Shown here piece after piece: positions 30,988-43,920 of a stretch of DNA of 64,000 nt. Positions within the stretch are counted from its first letter, which is position 1, and each line of letters opens with the position of its first letter. The notes beneath the pieces were generated by a model. It made no database searches, was not told the DNA's origin, and saw nothing but the letters and a program-made list of their open reading frames with translations. Source of the DNA: Kalaharituber pfeilii (lineage: Eukaryota > Ascomycota > Pezizomycetes > Pezizales > Pezizaceae); assembly GCA_015179045.1 (NCBI GenBank), contig WHUZ01000065.1, positions 124,001 to 188,000 of the forward strand, read 5' to 3'. The position numbers and the translations under genes are program-made.

Positions 30988-33714
30988 GGGGTATTTATAC
31001 GGCCCACAAAATGGAAGTTTGCTACTGTAATCATCATGTATCCGGCTAGTCCAATAGCCTTTTTGGATGATCTTTGATTTTTGTATTTGCTTTGATTTCT
31101 TAATTGATTTAATTCGGCAGTGCTAATTACCGACAATACTATTGTAAGCTCCGAAATACTGTACAAGGTACAGAATTGAACAATAAACAATTGATTTGGA
31201 GGATGTGCATGGGAACAAGCATCAGAAACGATCCCCAGGTAAATAAAAATTTAGCAAACATCCCAATCTGTTACCTTCGGGCTTATGAAGTAAGAGTAAT
31301 GCATCATTTAATCGGCACATTTGAAACTGGGAGTTCGGTGTCATCAAGTACGATTCATTTGGTATTGCCTGTGACAGGGGTACTAACAAACGCAAGGGGA
31401 GAGTAGCCATTTTACACCAAATTGCCAACATGATGGTCCCGATCGCGGACGGACCGGTCCCCTCATGAGCGGACTGACTTCCTTTCACGAATAAAACATT
31501 TTCGCGCTCGTAGATGAAAGGTTTCTGTACTGATAATGGATTTTTATAGTACCGTTGATTTTTGCTCTCTTCTATCATCCATGCATATATCTTTTCTACT
31601 TTTTTCTTTTCGGAATTAAGTAATCATACCCCTGCATACAAGTTGCGAGTCCATGGTGGCAGTCGCAATAACCTATTAACCTCCTTAAAGCCAATATTGC
31701 CATTTCTGCTTCGCTGCTCATGAATGTATTATTCCTAAACACTTCCACACTGCGTATGTAGGACGACATACTCGTGTACCCCCCAAAAGTATATATCACC
31801 TAAATAATATATATTACCGGTGGGGCAAAAAGGCAGTTATGGAGGTTCGGAGGTAGTGCCAAGTGTTGAGTTTGTAATAGACTAGTAGTATTTCTTTTTT
31901 CTCGTCGTTTCTTTACTCAAAGTGGTGATATTGCCTAAAAGGTGCATATTACTGATGGAGTTAACTGTTCCATTCCACCTGCTACCCCTGCGTACCTCAT
32001 TACCTGCAGTAGCAAACATATGCGAATCATGATATGGCCTACATTTGCGTTGCTGTACATGTACATACAAATTCAACTATGACGTTTTCGATCATGAAAT
32101 GCACAATCGAGAAACAGACTACTTGAGTTGAGCGTGTCTGAATTATTACTTTATGTGATGAATGCTCGTCTGTTGTCCCTCTTTGGCAACATTCTGCTAC
32201 CAGGTCCCACAGGGTCAGCGATGGGCGTAGATGTAACGCTGGGCACCTTGGCACGCCCCCGCCACAATAGTTTCCTCCAGAGGAATATTCACATCTTCAT
32301 ATGTACAGCCTGAATTCTATTTTTCCTAGATTGCCTGCTTATTACTAGATTTGCTGCTTCAACCGCTTTTCCGCGATGCCAATCTATTAATTTTTCAGAA
32401 TTCACCGCTCACAACGAACTATTACGGCAGCAATTGTCGGAAACCAAGAGCTCACCTGAAGCGACAAAATATTCACTACGAGGCTGACATTTCATTGATG
32501 TTGACGAATCGCATTCGGTCTCGAAGCTCTCATCCAGTCTTGACGCCTATCCCTAGTTCGCTTGCACTGCCTATCTTAATCTTTGCTTGGTATTCATAAT
32601 TGCACGCATTTTTATAAGGTGCCGAACGTACCTTGTCCATAAGCTCTCTCATGTGAGACTGCTACGTACTCAGCCTGCAAGCAATTGAATGATTGAATGG
32701 ATAGAGTCACGCGAGCATGCGCGAGGCCTTACAACAGGGGTCAATGTACCCTGTGTTCCGTATGTATGTTGCGTGCCAAGGTACGGGACCAGCCAAGAGA
32801 CTGTGCTGGAATGAACCAGTTGTAACATTCTGTCGACTAAGACGCTACCCAAATCGGGCAATTACTCGTGTGTAGTACAGTAAAACTATCCCTGTTGAGG
32901 GCTCCGTACGAGATTGTTGTCGATTGTAGTCTTGTAACGTAAGTCGGATTTCAGTTGGTGGAGCAGTTTATCTTTGATATGGGTAATCTGTATGCGCAAG
33001 CAGGTTCCTTACTGACGTTCGGCACCATATACTGTACATGATATTTGTCTTCTCTGACTATTGTCTGCATAGTACGTCGTGAGTGCGGCATTCTGAAAAA
33101 TAATAGATTCCTGGTGGCATCGTGAAACTCCGCCCCTGCCTCAGTGGCAAACTGGAGGACGTCTGCTCTCTTGTGTTTGCTTTTTTTCGTTTTAAGTCAT
33201 CCTTTGAAATTTCGCGCGTTGCCGGTTCTTAAGTGGTCATCAAATAAGCCCTCAAAGAGCTTACCCGGCATGTGTGCAGTTCCAAGTTCGCTTGAACTTT
33301 GGGTGTACTGCCGGTAGTTGTGCATGAACTCCGGGACCTATCTGCACGCCCAAAAACTGAGTACCCCTGCATTGGTTGATGACCAGACCCGTAATGGTTA
33401 GAGCGATGGAAAAGGGTACGGCACTTTGGAACATGCAAACGTGTGGCATCTCATTCAATACTTGAGCAGCAGAATACAGAAGGGCTGAGAGCCAGTCCCA
33501 ACGTGTACCTTTTTTTGAGCAGCAAAAGCTTGCGCTACCTTCTCCTAAAAACTAACGTGTATAAGTTTGGGGATTCTCCCAGGCTACTTATTTCAAATAA
33601 CAAACCTGGTATTTATTCTCAGATTTGTATATTGACTCCTCTGTAGGTATATCGCCAGTTTTCTTTTCCCTCAGGCCAACTACCTTACATCACACCAATT
33701 GATGCAGTCAAATT
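30988..33714. other. No gene recognised; contains a segment duplicated at 44.5 kb
   Basis: 32155-32300 matches about 44535-44690 (CATTCTGCTACCAGGTCCCA, GGGCACCTTGGCAC). This suggests that DNA around the gene family was duplicated as larger blocks. Otherwise I see only short frames. Confidence 0.4.
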
Positions 33715-35810
33715 ATGACGGCCAGAAATGAGAAGTATCTATGGGAACAGAAGAAAATAGAAATAAAAAATCTGTAAGTTAGCGTGCCAGGCTCGAGCTG
33801 TTACTACTTTCCTCCTCTAGAGTGAGATTCTGTGTCAAGAACTAAATATATACATGACACACTGACTAAACAGTGGCTTACGCACATTGGTGGGAATAAT
33901 AGCTAACAATTTCGTACAGTTACGTTGACAAAGGTTACACCTTAAAAGAATTGCAAGCCCATTTTAAAACTGCAGACCCACAATTTAATCCTAGGTTTGT
34001 ACATATTTCACTCCACTGGTATATCTGTGACATGGCAGCTGATCTAGAACTACAAGTGAACGAGCGTTCAAAATCCGTTTGAAGGCATGGGGTTTCCAAA
34101 AGTACAAACAAAACAAAGGAGCTAGTCCCAAAGAATACAGCAGGCCAATATGCTCCTCCATCCCACTTGATGGCACCGACTTAGCTCGTTCCTCCCTCCT
34201 TCGCGATTCTGTGGCGGTTCCTGGTCCCTCCATAGTCATGAGCCATACCATCCTCTCGAATACACCGGTGGATAGAGATCAGGTGGAATCACAATCAACT
34301 GTGGAGCTAGCTAATGATGCCCTACTTTTAGTCGAGTCACTAAATAAATTGGCACAGCATGGCTTCAGGATCATCCATCATAAAAGCACACCAAAAGCGG
34401 AGCATGTGGAGAGGCTGGCGGAGAATCCTGGCCATGCAATATGGCTGCAGTACCTGAAACAGAAGAATGCATTATCCCCACTACAATGGTGTTTTGAAGT
34501 GGACTACTTTCAAGGTGAAGACAAAACTTACGTCCACTATATTCTTGTCACGAGAATATGCCGCTGGTTGACTGCGATGCATGATAGAGCAGAGCAGTAT
34601 CGAGAGGCTTCACCGCAGCTCTGTCATGAGCGACATGCACTTATACTTTCCACAATCTTGAGAGTGTGGGACCCTGATATACTCACCTATCAGTTCCCTC
34701 GACTGATAGGCATCCTCTCGAGTGCTGCTCAGTTTGATATGCATTCGCGAGATCGACAGCTGGAGGTCCTGGATCAATTTCTCGAAATTGTTAAAATGTC
34801 GAGGTATGTCTACGATCATAATATCAATGGAGCGATCTTTTGTCCTCATATCTTTAAGAGGGTATATGTTGACTTGGGGAATGAGGATTTGAACCAGCTC
34901 TTTTGTACGTTCCACCCTTGCAGATGTGCCTGAGGATGTGGAGCCCTTGAGCCGTATCCAAGCCTATATGCACCGCCTCGATTCTTCTGCATTAGAAAAC
35001 CAAGTGAAGCTGTTACACACCATGGAACAGGTCAGAGTTATGATTCGGCACCATTTTCCTGATATCACTGGCAATGATTTTAGGACCTCTATGAAGAGTA
35101 CCATTTCATTTCTTTCCGACGTACGGGATGCAGAGTTCCCCGGTCTTATTGGGTTATTCTTTCAGAGTTGCTTCCTGAAATGGATGGGCATGCTGCTTGA
35201 CTACTTCAAGGACCTTGCTGTCAACAAAACCGGCCTGTGGGAGATCATTTACTGGTTATATATTGAGAGACTATTCACACTAAAAGATGAGTTTGTTAGA
35301 ACTAGACGAGCAGCATCTGATATGGTTAGCCAGCACAAATGGGATGAGTTCTATTTCTTTCTAGATCGCTTTGGTGGATCATCCTGGGTTAGAGATAGTT
35401 TGAAAGATTCAGAGAACCGAAGTGCCAACTGTGATACCTGCCGGGGCTGGTGCAACGTAAAGAAGAAACATGTGGTGGATGGAGAAAGGCTCAGTCGCAG
35501 TTGCGCGAGAGGGTGGGCGAGAAGGATGACTTGCAACAGTGGGATGTCAATATCACGTTTGCGAACAATCGCACCTTCGGAGCATTGGTGCCAGTGCTGC
35601 ATGGATGAAATTGGCGATGACCAACTTTGCGGCCGCACATTCGAACCATGCTGCAAGGGTCACATGAATCCCCAGATATCACCTTCGGAGGATCGTGGCA
35701 ACCAGACTACGGTGGCACCTGCGATGTCAGGGTGTCATTTGGCCTGTTCGGAAACTGATTCAGACATATCCGAGTCAGATTTGGCCTTGACTCAGATTCA
35801 ACTCTACTGA
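33715..35810 (+). CDS. Clr5-domain protein with Cys-rich C-terminus
   Basis: Four exons are proposed: 33715-33773, 33920-33994, 34048-34803 and 34898-35810. The donors are GTAAGT, GTTTGT and GTATGT, and the acceptors are TACAG, TCTAG and ACCAG. The total is 1803 nt, 600 aa, open throughout. Residues ~10-62 form a Clr5 domain assembled across three exons: LWEQKKIEIKNLY, then GYTLKELQAHF, then FKIRLKAWGFQKYK. The middle shares WLTAMHDRAEQ and ILSTILRVW with the 29-kb gene. The last ~150 residues are Cys-rich (CDTCRGWCN, HWCQCCMDEI, CCKGH), a possible metal-binding module. Clr5 domains occur in fungal proteins, and the namesake acts in fission yeast silencing. The role here is unknown. Confidence 0.8.
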
Positions 35811-36852
35811 GCCCAGGAAGAATTCCGATTGACTCTCCAAACGATACGAAGGAATCCCAGAATATTATTCAAGAGTTCATACTTTTCCTGCTACAATTTC
35901 GATTTTGCTTCGTCTCCTTCCAGTTTCCGTATTTCCCCATTTCTTAATGCTCTTTCTCCCGGTTATTCTTTTTGTATTTTTGATTCCCTCAAGTTGTGCA
36001 GGTTTAAGGTTTTGCTGCGGTATGAATATGATGGATGAGCATTCGATCAAGCAAGGAGTGAGGGGGCTAATGGTGGAAGTCACGTTGTTCCATTTTATTT
36101 CAGTTCCATACTGCTCAATGTATTTCTTTGAATTAACGATTGCTATGCAAGCATGTTCAGGCATTTGAAATTCGACTTTTGCATACCGCATCTTCATATT
36201 TTACAGACACTGCTCAGCTTATTATAGGCAAGGGAAGCCTTGTCCGCATAGGTTTGTGCTATGGCGCGAAAGCGTAGTGGGTAAGATGAGCTTGTCACCG
36301 GGGGGAGGCTAGGGCAAGAACACTGTATTGAGATCCTGTCACCAAGCATCCTAGATTAGGAGAATGGATTGAGATGTTCATGTTTGCTCACATTGTACTT
36401 ATTATGATTCTGAGGAATGGATTATTTAACCCCCACCTATCCACGCCGCCCCCAATTTCCGGGAATGTACGGTCATGTACATCAGCCCCATGACTTTCAC
36501 TTTCCATGTTGTAGGGCATCCAGTTCTGCGGGATTATAGATCCGGTCGGTACCTCAAACTGAAACCAGTCGCATGGTACTAATCTCCTCCAACACAAACC
36601 AAACCCCAATACCTAAATCAATAAAAGTCCATAAAGTTCAACCTTGCAAGCACATGTTAACTACCTACCCTGCAACCACCCACCATCGCCTCACCACGTA
36701 CACACTTAATCTGTTAGGAATTTTGTTTGTCAAGGGTGTCAACGCTGCTTGGGATAATTGTTCCTTTTTTTTTATCCTTTCTATATCAATACTCGCATGA
36801 TTGTTGTACCTGACACCGCACTCGAGCTTGTTGAGTTCCTTAAGGCGTGTTT
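35811..36852. other. 3' flank of the Clr5 gene; no further gene
   Basis: 35820-35945 is the 3' UTR, recognisable because it is also present after the 56-kb remnant (CGTCTCCTTCCAGTTTCCG). Beyond that nothing is recognised. Confidence 0.4.
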
Positions 36853-36904
36853 TTTATTATTATTATTATTATTTTTATTTCATTACTCGCATGCCGCCTT
36901 ATAG
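36853..36904 (-). repeat. Family A retroposon tail
   Basis: A TTA microrepeat and T-run are followed by ATTTCATTACTCGCATGCC and then GCCTTATAGGCAAGGC. An AAGGCGT repeat on both sides may be the target duplication. Confidence 0.6.
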
Positions 36905-37679
36905 GCAAGGCGTTGTTTGAAGGGCCCGAATCCTGGAGCTGCGCATGAAGATGGATGAACCATTCCTCCGATTATTCTAGGGGGTAGCATGAAGCAAAAC
37001 ATGCTCTTGATCTAAGAAGTTACAAGTCGGTTTTTCCGGCTGTCAGTAGAGGCAACTTGTCGGTTTAGGTTTTTTGCATCAAATGCCAAACCATACACAG
37101 TTACTGAACCATTCAGGCGGTCGATCCAATACCTCATATCGCTATATGGAGTATCTAGGAACCAGGCTAGTATAATTGGGCACCCCCATTTAATATCCCT
37201 ACAAAGCGTACATTCTAAAACTATACACAAACACGCTAGCCATTGCTCAATAATACAACAATAATAGGGCACTAATTTAAACCGTAAGCAAAAAGAGAAA
37301 ATAAAAATAAAAATAAAAATAAACATAAAATAAAAACCATAGCATTCCCAGAAATTCACTCCCTGAGTACATCTGTTGTTCCTAGTGATGGAGGACTGAC
37401 AACAACGCGCCACGGAGAGGTAGCAGTATTGAGGGCTACAGTTCGAATCCGAGCTGGGGAGGAGGGTTGTCCAGCGTCGCTCTATAAAATGGACGATAAT
37501 GTTCCGGTTCCATATGATTAAATTCTAGTTGGACCGGTGCAACCTTTTTTTTCCTTTGCTTTTTATGTTTCCTAATTGAGTACCAATGTATATTAGCGCC
37601 GTGGCCGACCAGGTTGTAGTATCGGCGCATTGCAACGGACTTCTGGCTGTTTATTCCGCCCAGTGTGCCATAATCGAAC
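36905..37679. other. No gene recognised
   Basis: Contains an AAATAA microrepeat near 37295-37335. No gene or repeat ends are seen. Confidence 0.4.
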
Positions 37680-37691
37680 AGCCGATTCAGT

Positions 37692-37745
37692 TTCTTTTCT
37701 TTTTTTATATCTTTAATCGCGTGCCGCCCTGTGGGCTATGGCGAT
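37692..37745 (-). mobile_element. 54-bp tail-only retroposon (family A), 12-bp TSD
   Basis: AGCCGATTCAGT lies at 37680-37691 and 37746-37757. The insert is a T-rich run, ATATCTTTAATCGCGTGCC, then GCCCTGTGGGCTATGGCGAT. Confidence 0.9.
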
Positions 37746-37757
37746 AGCCGATTCAGT

Positions 37758-39477
37758 AATTCGTTAGATTGCTTGTCGTTTATTGCACGATGGATAGCTC
37801 AAACACTCGGTGGATCGACCCTAACTTTGGTGAATCGAACGGATACGCAAACCCTTAATGGTGGCACATCAGGTTTTTGTTTTATCATTGGCAGGCAATA
37901 GCACACGGAATTCTGGGATGTCTAAATGTAATACTGACTCCTAATTTGAAGGGCAAAGGCGCAAGGTACATCCGTACCGTGTAAAAATTGTATCACCTCT
38001 TCTCCCTCTAGACTAGCCCCTTCCGATTCCTATGGGCTAATATCAGCTCTCTGCAGCACCGGCTTACACTGACGGGGTGCTGCCCAAACATGTGATCTGA
38101 AAACCGTTTGCTCACATCAACCGCGACAACCTTCGACGCCGAATCAGACAACTCCGACTCCGCTCAGCCAGCCTAAATCGGGAATTTTATAGATGTTAAA
38201 GGGCTCGTACTGGGGGAAAGCCCCAGATTTACAGGGGTCAGATAGGCCAGGTTGCACGACCCAAGCTCCAGCGACACAACTATTGACGGTTCTGACTCGG
38301 TTGAGCCACTCCCGCCGCTCCATCACCTCCGAGAATTAGGCGATAAAACATCAATAACTGCCTATTAAGCTGTATCATACTAGTAACGGCATGAAGATTG
38401 TCCTGTATCGCCCATCCAGCCCTCGTGACAGATCCCATTCAATCCCGGTATTGCCAGCCTTGCAACTGCTCCGCCGAGCTCCAGCTCCAACCATCATCTG
38501 CCGGTGATCCGTTAATGCCACGGTTGAGCCCACCCCTGTCGTACCTTGGCCTCCCCGTCCTCGTTGCATTGAACGTGGATACCAGCGCCATATTCTATCA
38601 GATCTGATTGCATTCAGTAATGGGGGAGGATGCCAAGGTGCCCAGCTACCCATACACTGTCTGCGATGACATCCATAAATAAATAGTCCCTATGATGAAC
38701 GCACTTCATTACATATGATAATTATTTTGTTTGTCCGTTTTCATTGCTCGCTTGCGACCCCGTGTTGCGCTTTGCAATGTACAAATGCATGAAGCAGATG
38801 AATTACACGATAAGTATATGAGCTATGCCTGAAAACAAAACAAGGCTCCAATAAATGGTCATTGTCCCACGTTAGCAGATGTCGAATCTAATTTCCTGTA
38901 ACGTAATTTGCGAGGAAATACAAATTTTTTATGAGAATGGTAGAAACACCTTAACTGCTGGAAATGGTAACCACAGGATACCATAATCTTCCTATTTTTG
39001 AGTTGCTTGGTTAGGAGACTAACTAGCATACATATGACTATATCGTAGGTATTAAGTATGATAGCAATCCTTAAATGGTCGCTATTACAACACCTAGTTC
39101 CTGCTATTCTTCATTTGTTTCCCCCCTTTTTTCCATTAGTTATATGAAATCAACGTTCTCGTTATGTAGCTCCTATGTAAGCGATTATTGGACGCTCCTT
39201 GAAGGCTGCGTGCAGGCTGAGTTACGTATGAATTCCTAGATTAGTGCATGGATACCTTGTATCGAAGTGCAGACGATCTGTTGCCCTTCCCACAGAATTA
39301 GCCACACACGCCGGGATTCGGCTGTAACTTGAAACAGGGAGCCTCACATATGGCTGGCAAGGGTCAGACAACTAGATCTAAAAGGTTAAAGCGGTACAAG
39401 AGCAGTGCGGGGAAAACGGCAATGATGATATGCAGCATCCTATCCTTAGGAGCATAGTACAGCATAGTGGAGGGCCA
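37758..39477. other. No gene recognised
   Basis: Short frames only. Part of 37.98-38.15 kb weakly resembles 44.77-44.95 kb. Confidence 0.35.
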
Positions 39478-39479
39478 TA

Positions 39480-39969
39480 CAGTTACACCTTGCTATACCG
39501 GACGATCAAAATCAAGCTCTTTCTGTCCGGGTTAACCTAGCGTCCGGTATAACAAATTTTGCGGGGGTGCCCGCCAGGGGGTACAGAACTTAGTAAGCCG
39601 ATTGAAAGGTACCATATGTCCGGAGACTGGTGTTCCAGGGGGTATCCTCTTCTTGATCTCCTCAGATATTACAGAACTTCAAACAATGAATTCAACATAT
39701 AGAGAACACTTCAAAACTACCACTATAACACACGGAAGGTACAAAAAGCAGTCTCATGATTTTGGCCTTCGTCCAGTTCAGCTAATGAGTTTATATGTTA
39801 TTTGAATTTAAAAGTTTATGGTTTTGTTGTCCGGTCCGGTTTAACTGGGCGTCAAGTATAGCTAATTTTTTTGTATGTAAAGATATTAAAGAAAGAAAAA
39901 AACAAGGAAAAAAAAAAATGTAAATTGCAAAAACCGTCAAGGTTCGTCCGGTATAGCAAGGTAAAACTG
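39480..39969. mobile_element. pogo/Fot1-like MITE, TA target duplication
   Basis: The terminal repeats CAGTTACACCTTGCTATACC and CAGTTTTACCTTGCTATACC (reverse complement) continue with GGACGA. TA flanks the element at 39478-39479 and 39970-39971. CAGT termini with a TA duplication are typical of pogo/Tigger/Fot1. Two internal segments repeat CGTCCGGTATA-like motifs. No transposase is encoded. Confidence 0.8.
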
Positions 39970-40191
39970 TACAAACTTGCACTACCTTTTTTTGGTCGCA
40001 TAATGGAGTGTGCTAGCTGGCTTTACGTAGAACCCCACTGTGTATACAGTATAAATTTGGATTTCGCCCCAACCTATTCGAAAATCTAACCTTAAGCTTA
40101 CATCCTCAAGGGCGTAATAGTGATTTATCGCCATGTACATCGCAAATATCATTCACCCCGGCAATACACCTCCATCACCCTGACTACTTCT

Positions 40192-42401
40192 ATGGCGGAG
40201 AGAAATGAGCGGCATCATTGGCAACAATATAAAAATGAAAACCAGCGACTGCAAGTTCACTAGCCGCAGTCATTCCTACCCTTCTCATTTGGAGTCGCCT
40301 GTATCAAGAATTAAATATATGGATGACACTCGCTGAGCGCACTGGCATATGCCCATCTGCTTGGAAGATAGCTGACCATTTCATACATTTACATTGAAGA
40401 AGGTTACACCTTAGAGCAGTTACAGAATCATTTCAGAAATGTGGATGCAACATTTACTCCCAGGTTGAGCTTATCTCACTCTGTTTGCGACTTTTTTTTT
40501 TTAATCATTACTCGTATGTGCCACTGTGCTTAAGTATGGGCATGTAACATGTCAGCTGATCTAGTACTACAAGCACACGTGCTTTCAAGATCCGTTTGAA
40601 GACACGGGTTTCCAAAAGCACAAGGAAAAAAGCGAAGCTAGTGCCAGAAAACGTACCAGACCAATGGATTCCTCAACACTGCATAATGACGCAAATGTAA
40701 CTTATGCCGCTTCCCTTCGCAATCCTGTCCCGGTATCTACTGTAGTTCGTCAAGAGTGAACGGAACAATCCAATTAAATACACCCCCAGACCAAGTTGGT
40801 CAGCCGGATTCAGAGTCTACTGATCCGGATCTAGCCGAATATGCCCTACTTTTAGTCGAGCCACTAAATGCATCAGGGGAATTAGGGCTTCAGGCTCATC
40901 CTTGAAGGAAATACACCTAAGGCACAGAATGCGGAGAAGTTGCCGCGGACATGCGACATGGTCACAGTGCTGAACCCCATTGGCAAACCTTGGTCTTGGG
41001 ACATGTTCAAGCCATCGTATCAAAGCAGAGGCGATACGAAAATATGCCGCTGGTTGACAGCGATGTGTGATAGCGCAGAGCTGAATCGGGAGGAATCACT
41101 GCAGCTGTGTCGTGAACGACACGCACTGACACTTACAACAGTCTTAAGGCTATGCAACTCTTGGATAGTAGGTGACCATTTGTCCCGAATGATGACCATT
41201 CTCTGCAGTGCGGGTCAGTTTTAACGTGACTGACCAGGATCTGGCGCACTTCCGGAATTAAAACAACAGCCTCCTGTAAGGCCAAATCTTCATAGAAGAT
41301 GGCCAGATTGTACACAGCTTGGAGAGGTATAGGAAAGTAACTTCCGCACCTCAGTTAGCCTAATTGGGCAATTACCACCATGGAGTATGGCTCAAAATTT
41401 ACAATTGGCTAACTGAGGTACGGAAGTTACTTTCCTATACCTCTCCAAGCTGTGTACGATCTTGCCATCTTCTATGAAGATTTGGCCTTACAGGAGCATG
41501 TTGGTGTTAATTTCGGAAGTGCGCCGGATCCCGGTAATGCGCCGGATCCTGGTCAGTGACGTTACATGACTTCTGATAGACCACTTAGGGCGATGGATCA
41601 ATCTCTGCAACTGCTTGGAAACGACGCATATGTCCATGGCAATTACATCAGTGAAGCGAAGTTTGACTTTTGCACGGATTTGACGGGTTGTTAATTAACA
41701 CTGAGCCCTTGAACCGTATTAAAGCATTTATTCATTGACTCGATCCTTCCGCCTTGGAAAACCAAAAGACGCTATTGCACACGAAAGAACAACTCAGAGT
41801 TATTATTTGGCTTCGCTGGAGAGTATTTATTCATTTTTCTTTGACATGCGGGATGCACATCAGTTCCCCGGTCCCATTGGCCTCATGATTCTTATTTATT
41901 GTGTGCGATGGATAAGATTGCACACTCCGGTTTAATAAGCACGAGTCCCTTAAATTGTAATTTCTCAAAGCTATGTTTAAAATGGGGGGTGAGTTCGGGA
42001 AAACTAGGAAAGCAGCATTACTAAATCTTGAACTGGGATGGACACATCTTGAACAGCAGATCCTACTGTAGCAGAAATTCACTCTTCAGCGATCTTGGAG
42101 TTTCCCCTTCAACAGTCCGGCAGGGAAATTGCAGCCTCTGATTCTTACCGGGGCCTGGTGCAATGCGGAGAAGAAATCCTATATGAAGTCTGTGTTACGC
42201 AGCCACAGCAAGTTCTGCACGACTAGGCACTTTTACGGGAATGGGGGTTCAATATCACACTCGCAAAGAATCCCACCCTCAGAATACTGGTGCCAGTGCT
42301 GTATGGATGAAATTCGCCATGGAGAACTTTGCTGCCGCAAATTCGGTCCATGCTGGAAGGTCTCTGGGAGTTATCGGCAGCAACTCAGTGATCTGAGCTG
42401 A
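40192..42401 (+). pseudogene. Clr5-family pseudogene
   Basis: Colinear with the 34-kb gene. Exon 1 (40192-40250, same 59-nt length) encodes RHHWQQYKNENQRL but ends in a GC donor (GCAAGT). The next acceptor is CAT instead of CAG. GYTLEQLQNHF survives. The WGFQK part is frameshifted by loss of one G (TGGGGT to CGGGT). ICRWLTAMCDSAEL is readable at 41040. A 339-bp MITE sits at 41224-41562. EPLNRIKAFIH is then followed by a stop. The Cys-rich end (YWCQCCMDEI) persists to 42401. A degraded tail element lies in the first intron region (about 40492-40545). Confidence 0.8.
41224..41562. mobile_element. Hairpin MITE, TA target duplication
   Basis: Nearly the whole element folds back on itself: arms of ~130-160 bp around a ~40-bp loop. 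The termini are ACGTGACTGACCAGGATC and ACGTCACTGACCAGGATC (reverse complement). TA flanks it at 41222-41223 and 41563-41564, as expected for Tc1/mariner-type MITEs. It disrupts the Clr5 pseudogene. A half copy lies at 24084-24288. Confidence 0.75.
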
Positions 42402-43107
42402 GTCCGGGGAGAAATCCAACTGATTCTCCATTTTGAGTATGAGGGAAAGCACGCATTCTATTCAGGGCTTCATGTTGCTTCTGCTGATGGTTTGTTTTTA
42501 CTTTCGCTTCGAATTTCTGCATTGTTGCAGTTCATATTACTGCCTCTTTCCGCCTTTCTTTCTCCTACAAGTTACGCTTCTGTTCCCTGCCATGAGCCGC
42601 TAGCCTGCATGCGGGTAGTTAAAAAAAAAAAGAAGAAAGTGCCGGATTTCACTAAAAAATTGCTATGATAGATTTGTGCTGCTTCTGTCTCGATTTCTTT
42701 CCTTCTTCAAGAGGTGCTTGTGCAAAATTTCATTGAAAACGCGGTATGATGGGTTTTTCAAGGGATCACGAAAGTGGATGTAACTCCGTTCCAGGAACGA
42801 TTGCAGATTCAGATTTCAGTTCAATATTGTTCTTTCTTCCATTGACTATCGTTATATAGTAGAATGCGATATAAAAATGTCATCGGGCGGGGCGGGGGGG
42901 GTGGGGAAGAGGGGGGGTTATATTCTTATATCAAATATATTTCTGATATAGAACTAAGTAGAGGAAAGGATGTAGGAGACACGGGAAAGGTGCGTAATGT
43001 AAAAGAGGTGCAAAACAGTCTCAGGGAAGTACAGGAAACAGAGAAGATATCTAGACAGAAAGAGAATAAGGTCCTAAGAGGAGTTGAGGAAGGTTGTTGG
43101 TTGCCGT
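42402..43107. other. 3' flank of Clr5 pseudogene; no gene
   Basis: Includes a B-like tail at about 42585-42640 (CCCTGCCATGAGCCGCTAGC plus A run) and a G-rich run near 42890-42920. Confidence 0.4.
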
Positions 43108-43113
43108 AACTTT

Positions 43114-43914
43114 GTTCTAGCCTGGCCACGAACATTGTTGGTTCACGAACCGACTAGTCTGAGAAAAATTACTAAATGTGCTATAGATGTTTCTCTTACA
43201 TTTGAAGAAAATTTTAGGGCCATACCTACATTGGTAGAGATATCCGAAATCCTCCGCCATTGTAGATACATAATTGTGGAAATAACAGGGATTGCGTTGA
43301 TGCCAAGGATGTTAGTTTTGATGGTTGTATTGCCACATAGAGTAGTTAGAACACCCCTGCCATACTGCCAGCAGCAGCAAAACCAGCAGCATCAATGCCA
43401 GCACCAAGACCAGCATCAATACTAGCACTAGAAACGGCACCAGCACTACAAGTACTACCAGTAGTACAAATGTCAAAAGCATCAGCAGCCAAGGACTAGA
43501 AAGCATACGAGTAAGCAAGCCTCAACCTCGAATGAACGCAAGCAGTCTTCAAACATTCATCAATTCATGTCAAGGCCCATGTACTTCTCTTCATTGCAAA
43601 TGTATGCACCAACAAGTTACATGTTCAAATCATTGTCATAAAGACAATACTAGTAATTGTACTTAGTATCAGGTGGAGGAGAGTGATGATCTCGATGTAT
43701 ATAGTATTCTTATTGTCTCATAGACAGTTGTGATAGCTTACTATGACCTTTGGTCATAGGCGAGTATATAGATGTATATAGGTACCTCCAGGTACATTCA
43801 TGTTCCTGACTAGACTGGATATTCGCGACTAGACGGTGTTCCTCAGGAACACCACGTATTTCTCAGGAACCTAGTCGGTTCGTGACCCAACAATGTCCGT
43901 GGCCAGGCTAGAAC
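43114..43914. mobile_element. TIR DNA transposon copy 2, 6-bp TSD AACTTT
   Basis: The ends are GTTCTAGCC...GGCTAGAAC with ~45-bp inverted repeats. AACTTT lies at 43108-43113 and 43915-43920. The interior matches copy 1 (2587-4279), including ITGIALMPRM and a Cys-rich tail (CTSLHCKCMHQQVTC, then HC and NC) at ~43575-43660. A CAG/CAC-rich stretch (43370-43470) encodes a Q/H-rich run. At 801 bp it is too short for a full transposase and is probably an internal-deletion derivative. Confidence 0.8.
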
Positions 43915-43920
43915 AACTTT

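Noticed and set aside
34862..34923. Intron GTATAT...TTGCAG in the 34-kb Clr5 gene
   Set aside because: It breaks the frame, whereas GTATGT at 34804 with ACCAG at 34897 keeps 600 codons open.
37421..37470. tRNA-like GTTCGAATCC motif
   Set aside because: No acceptor stem, D-arm or anticodon arm can be paired around it.
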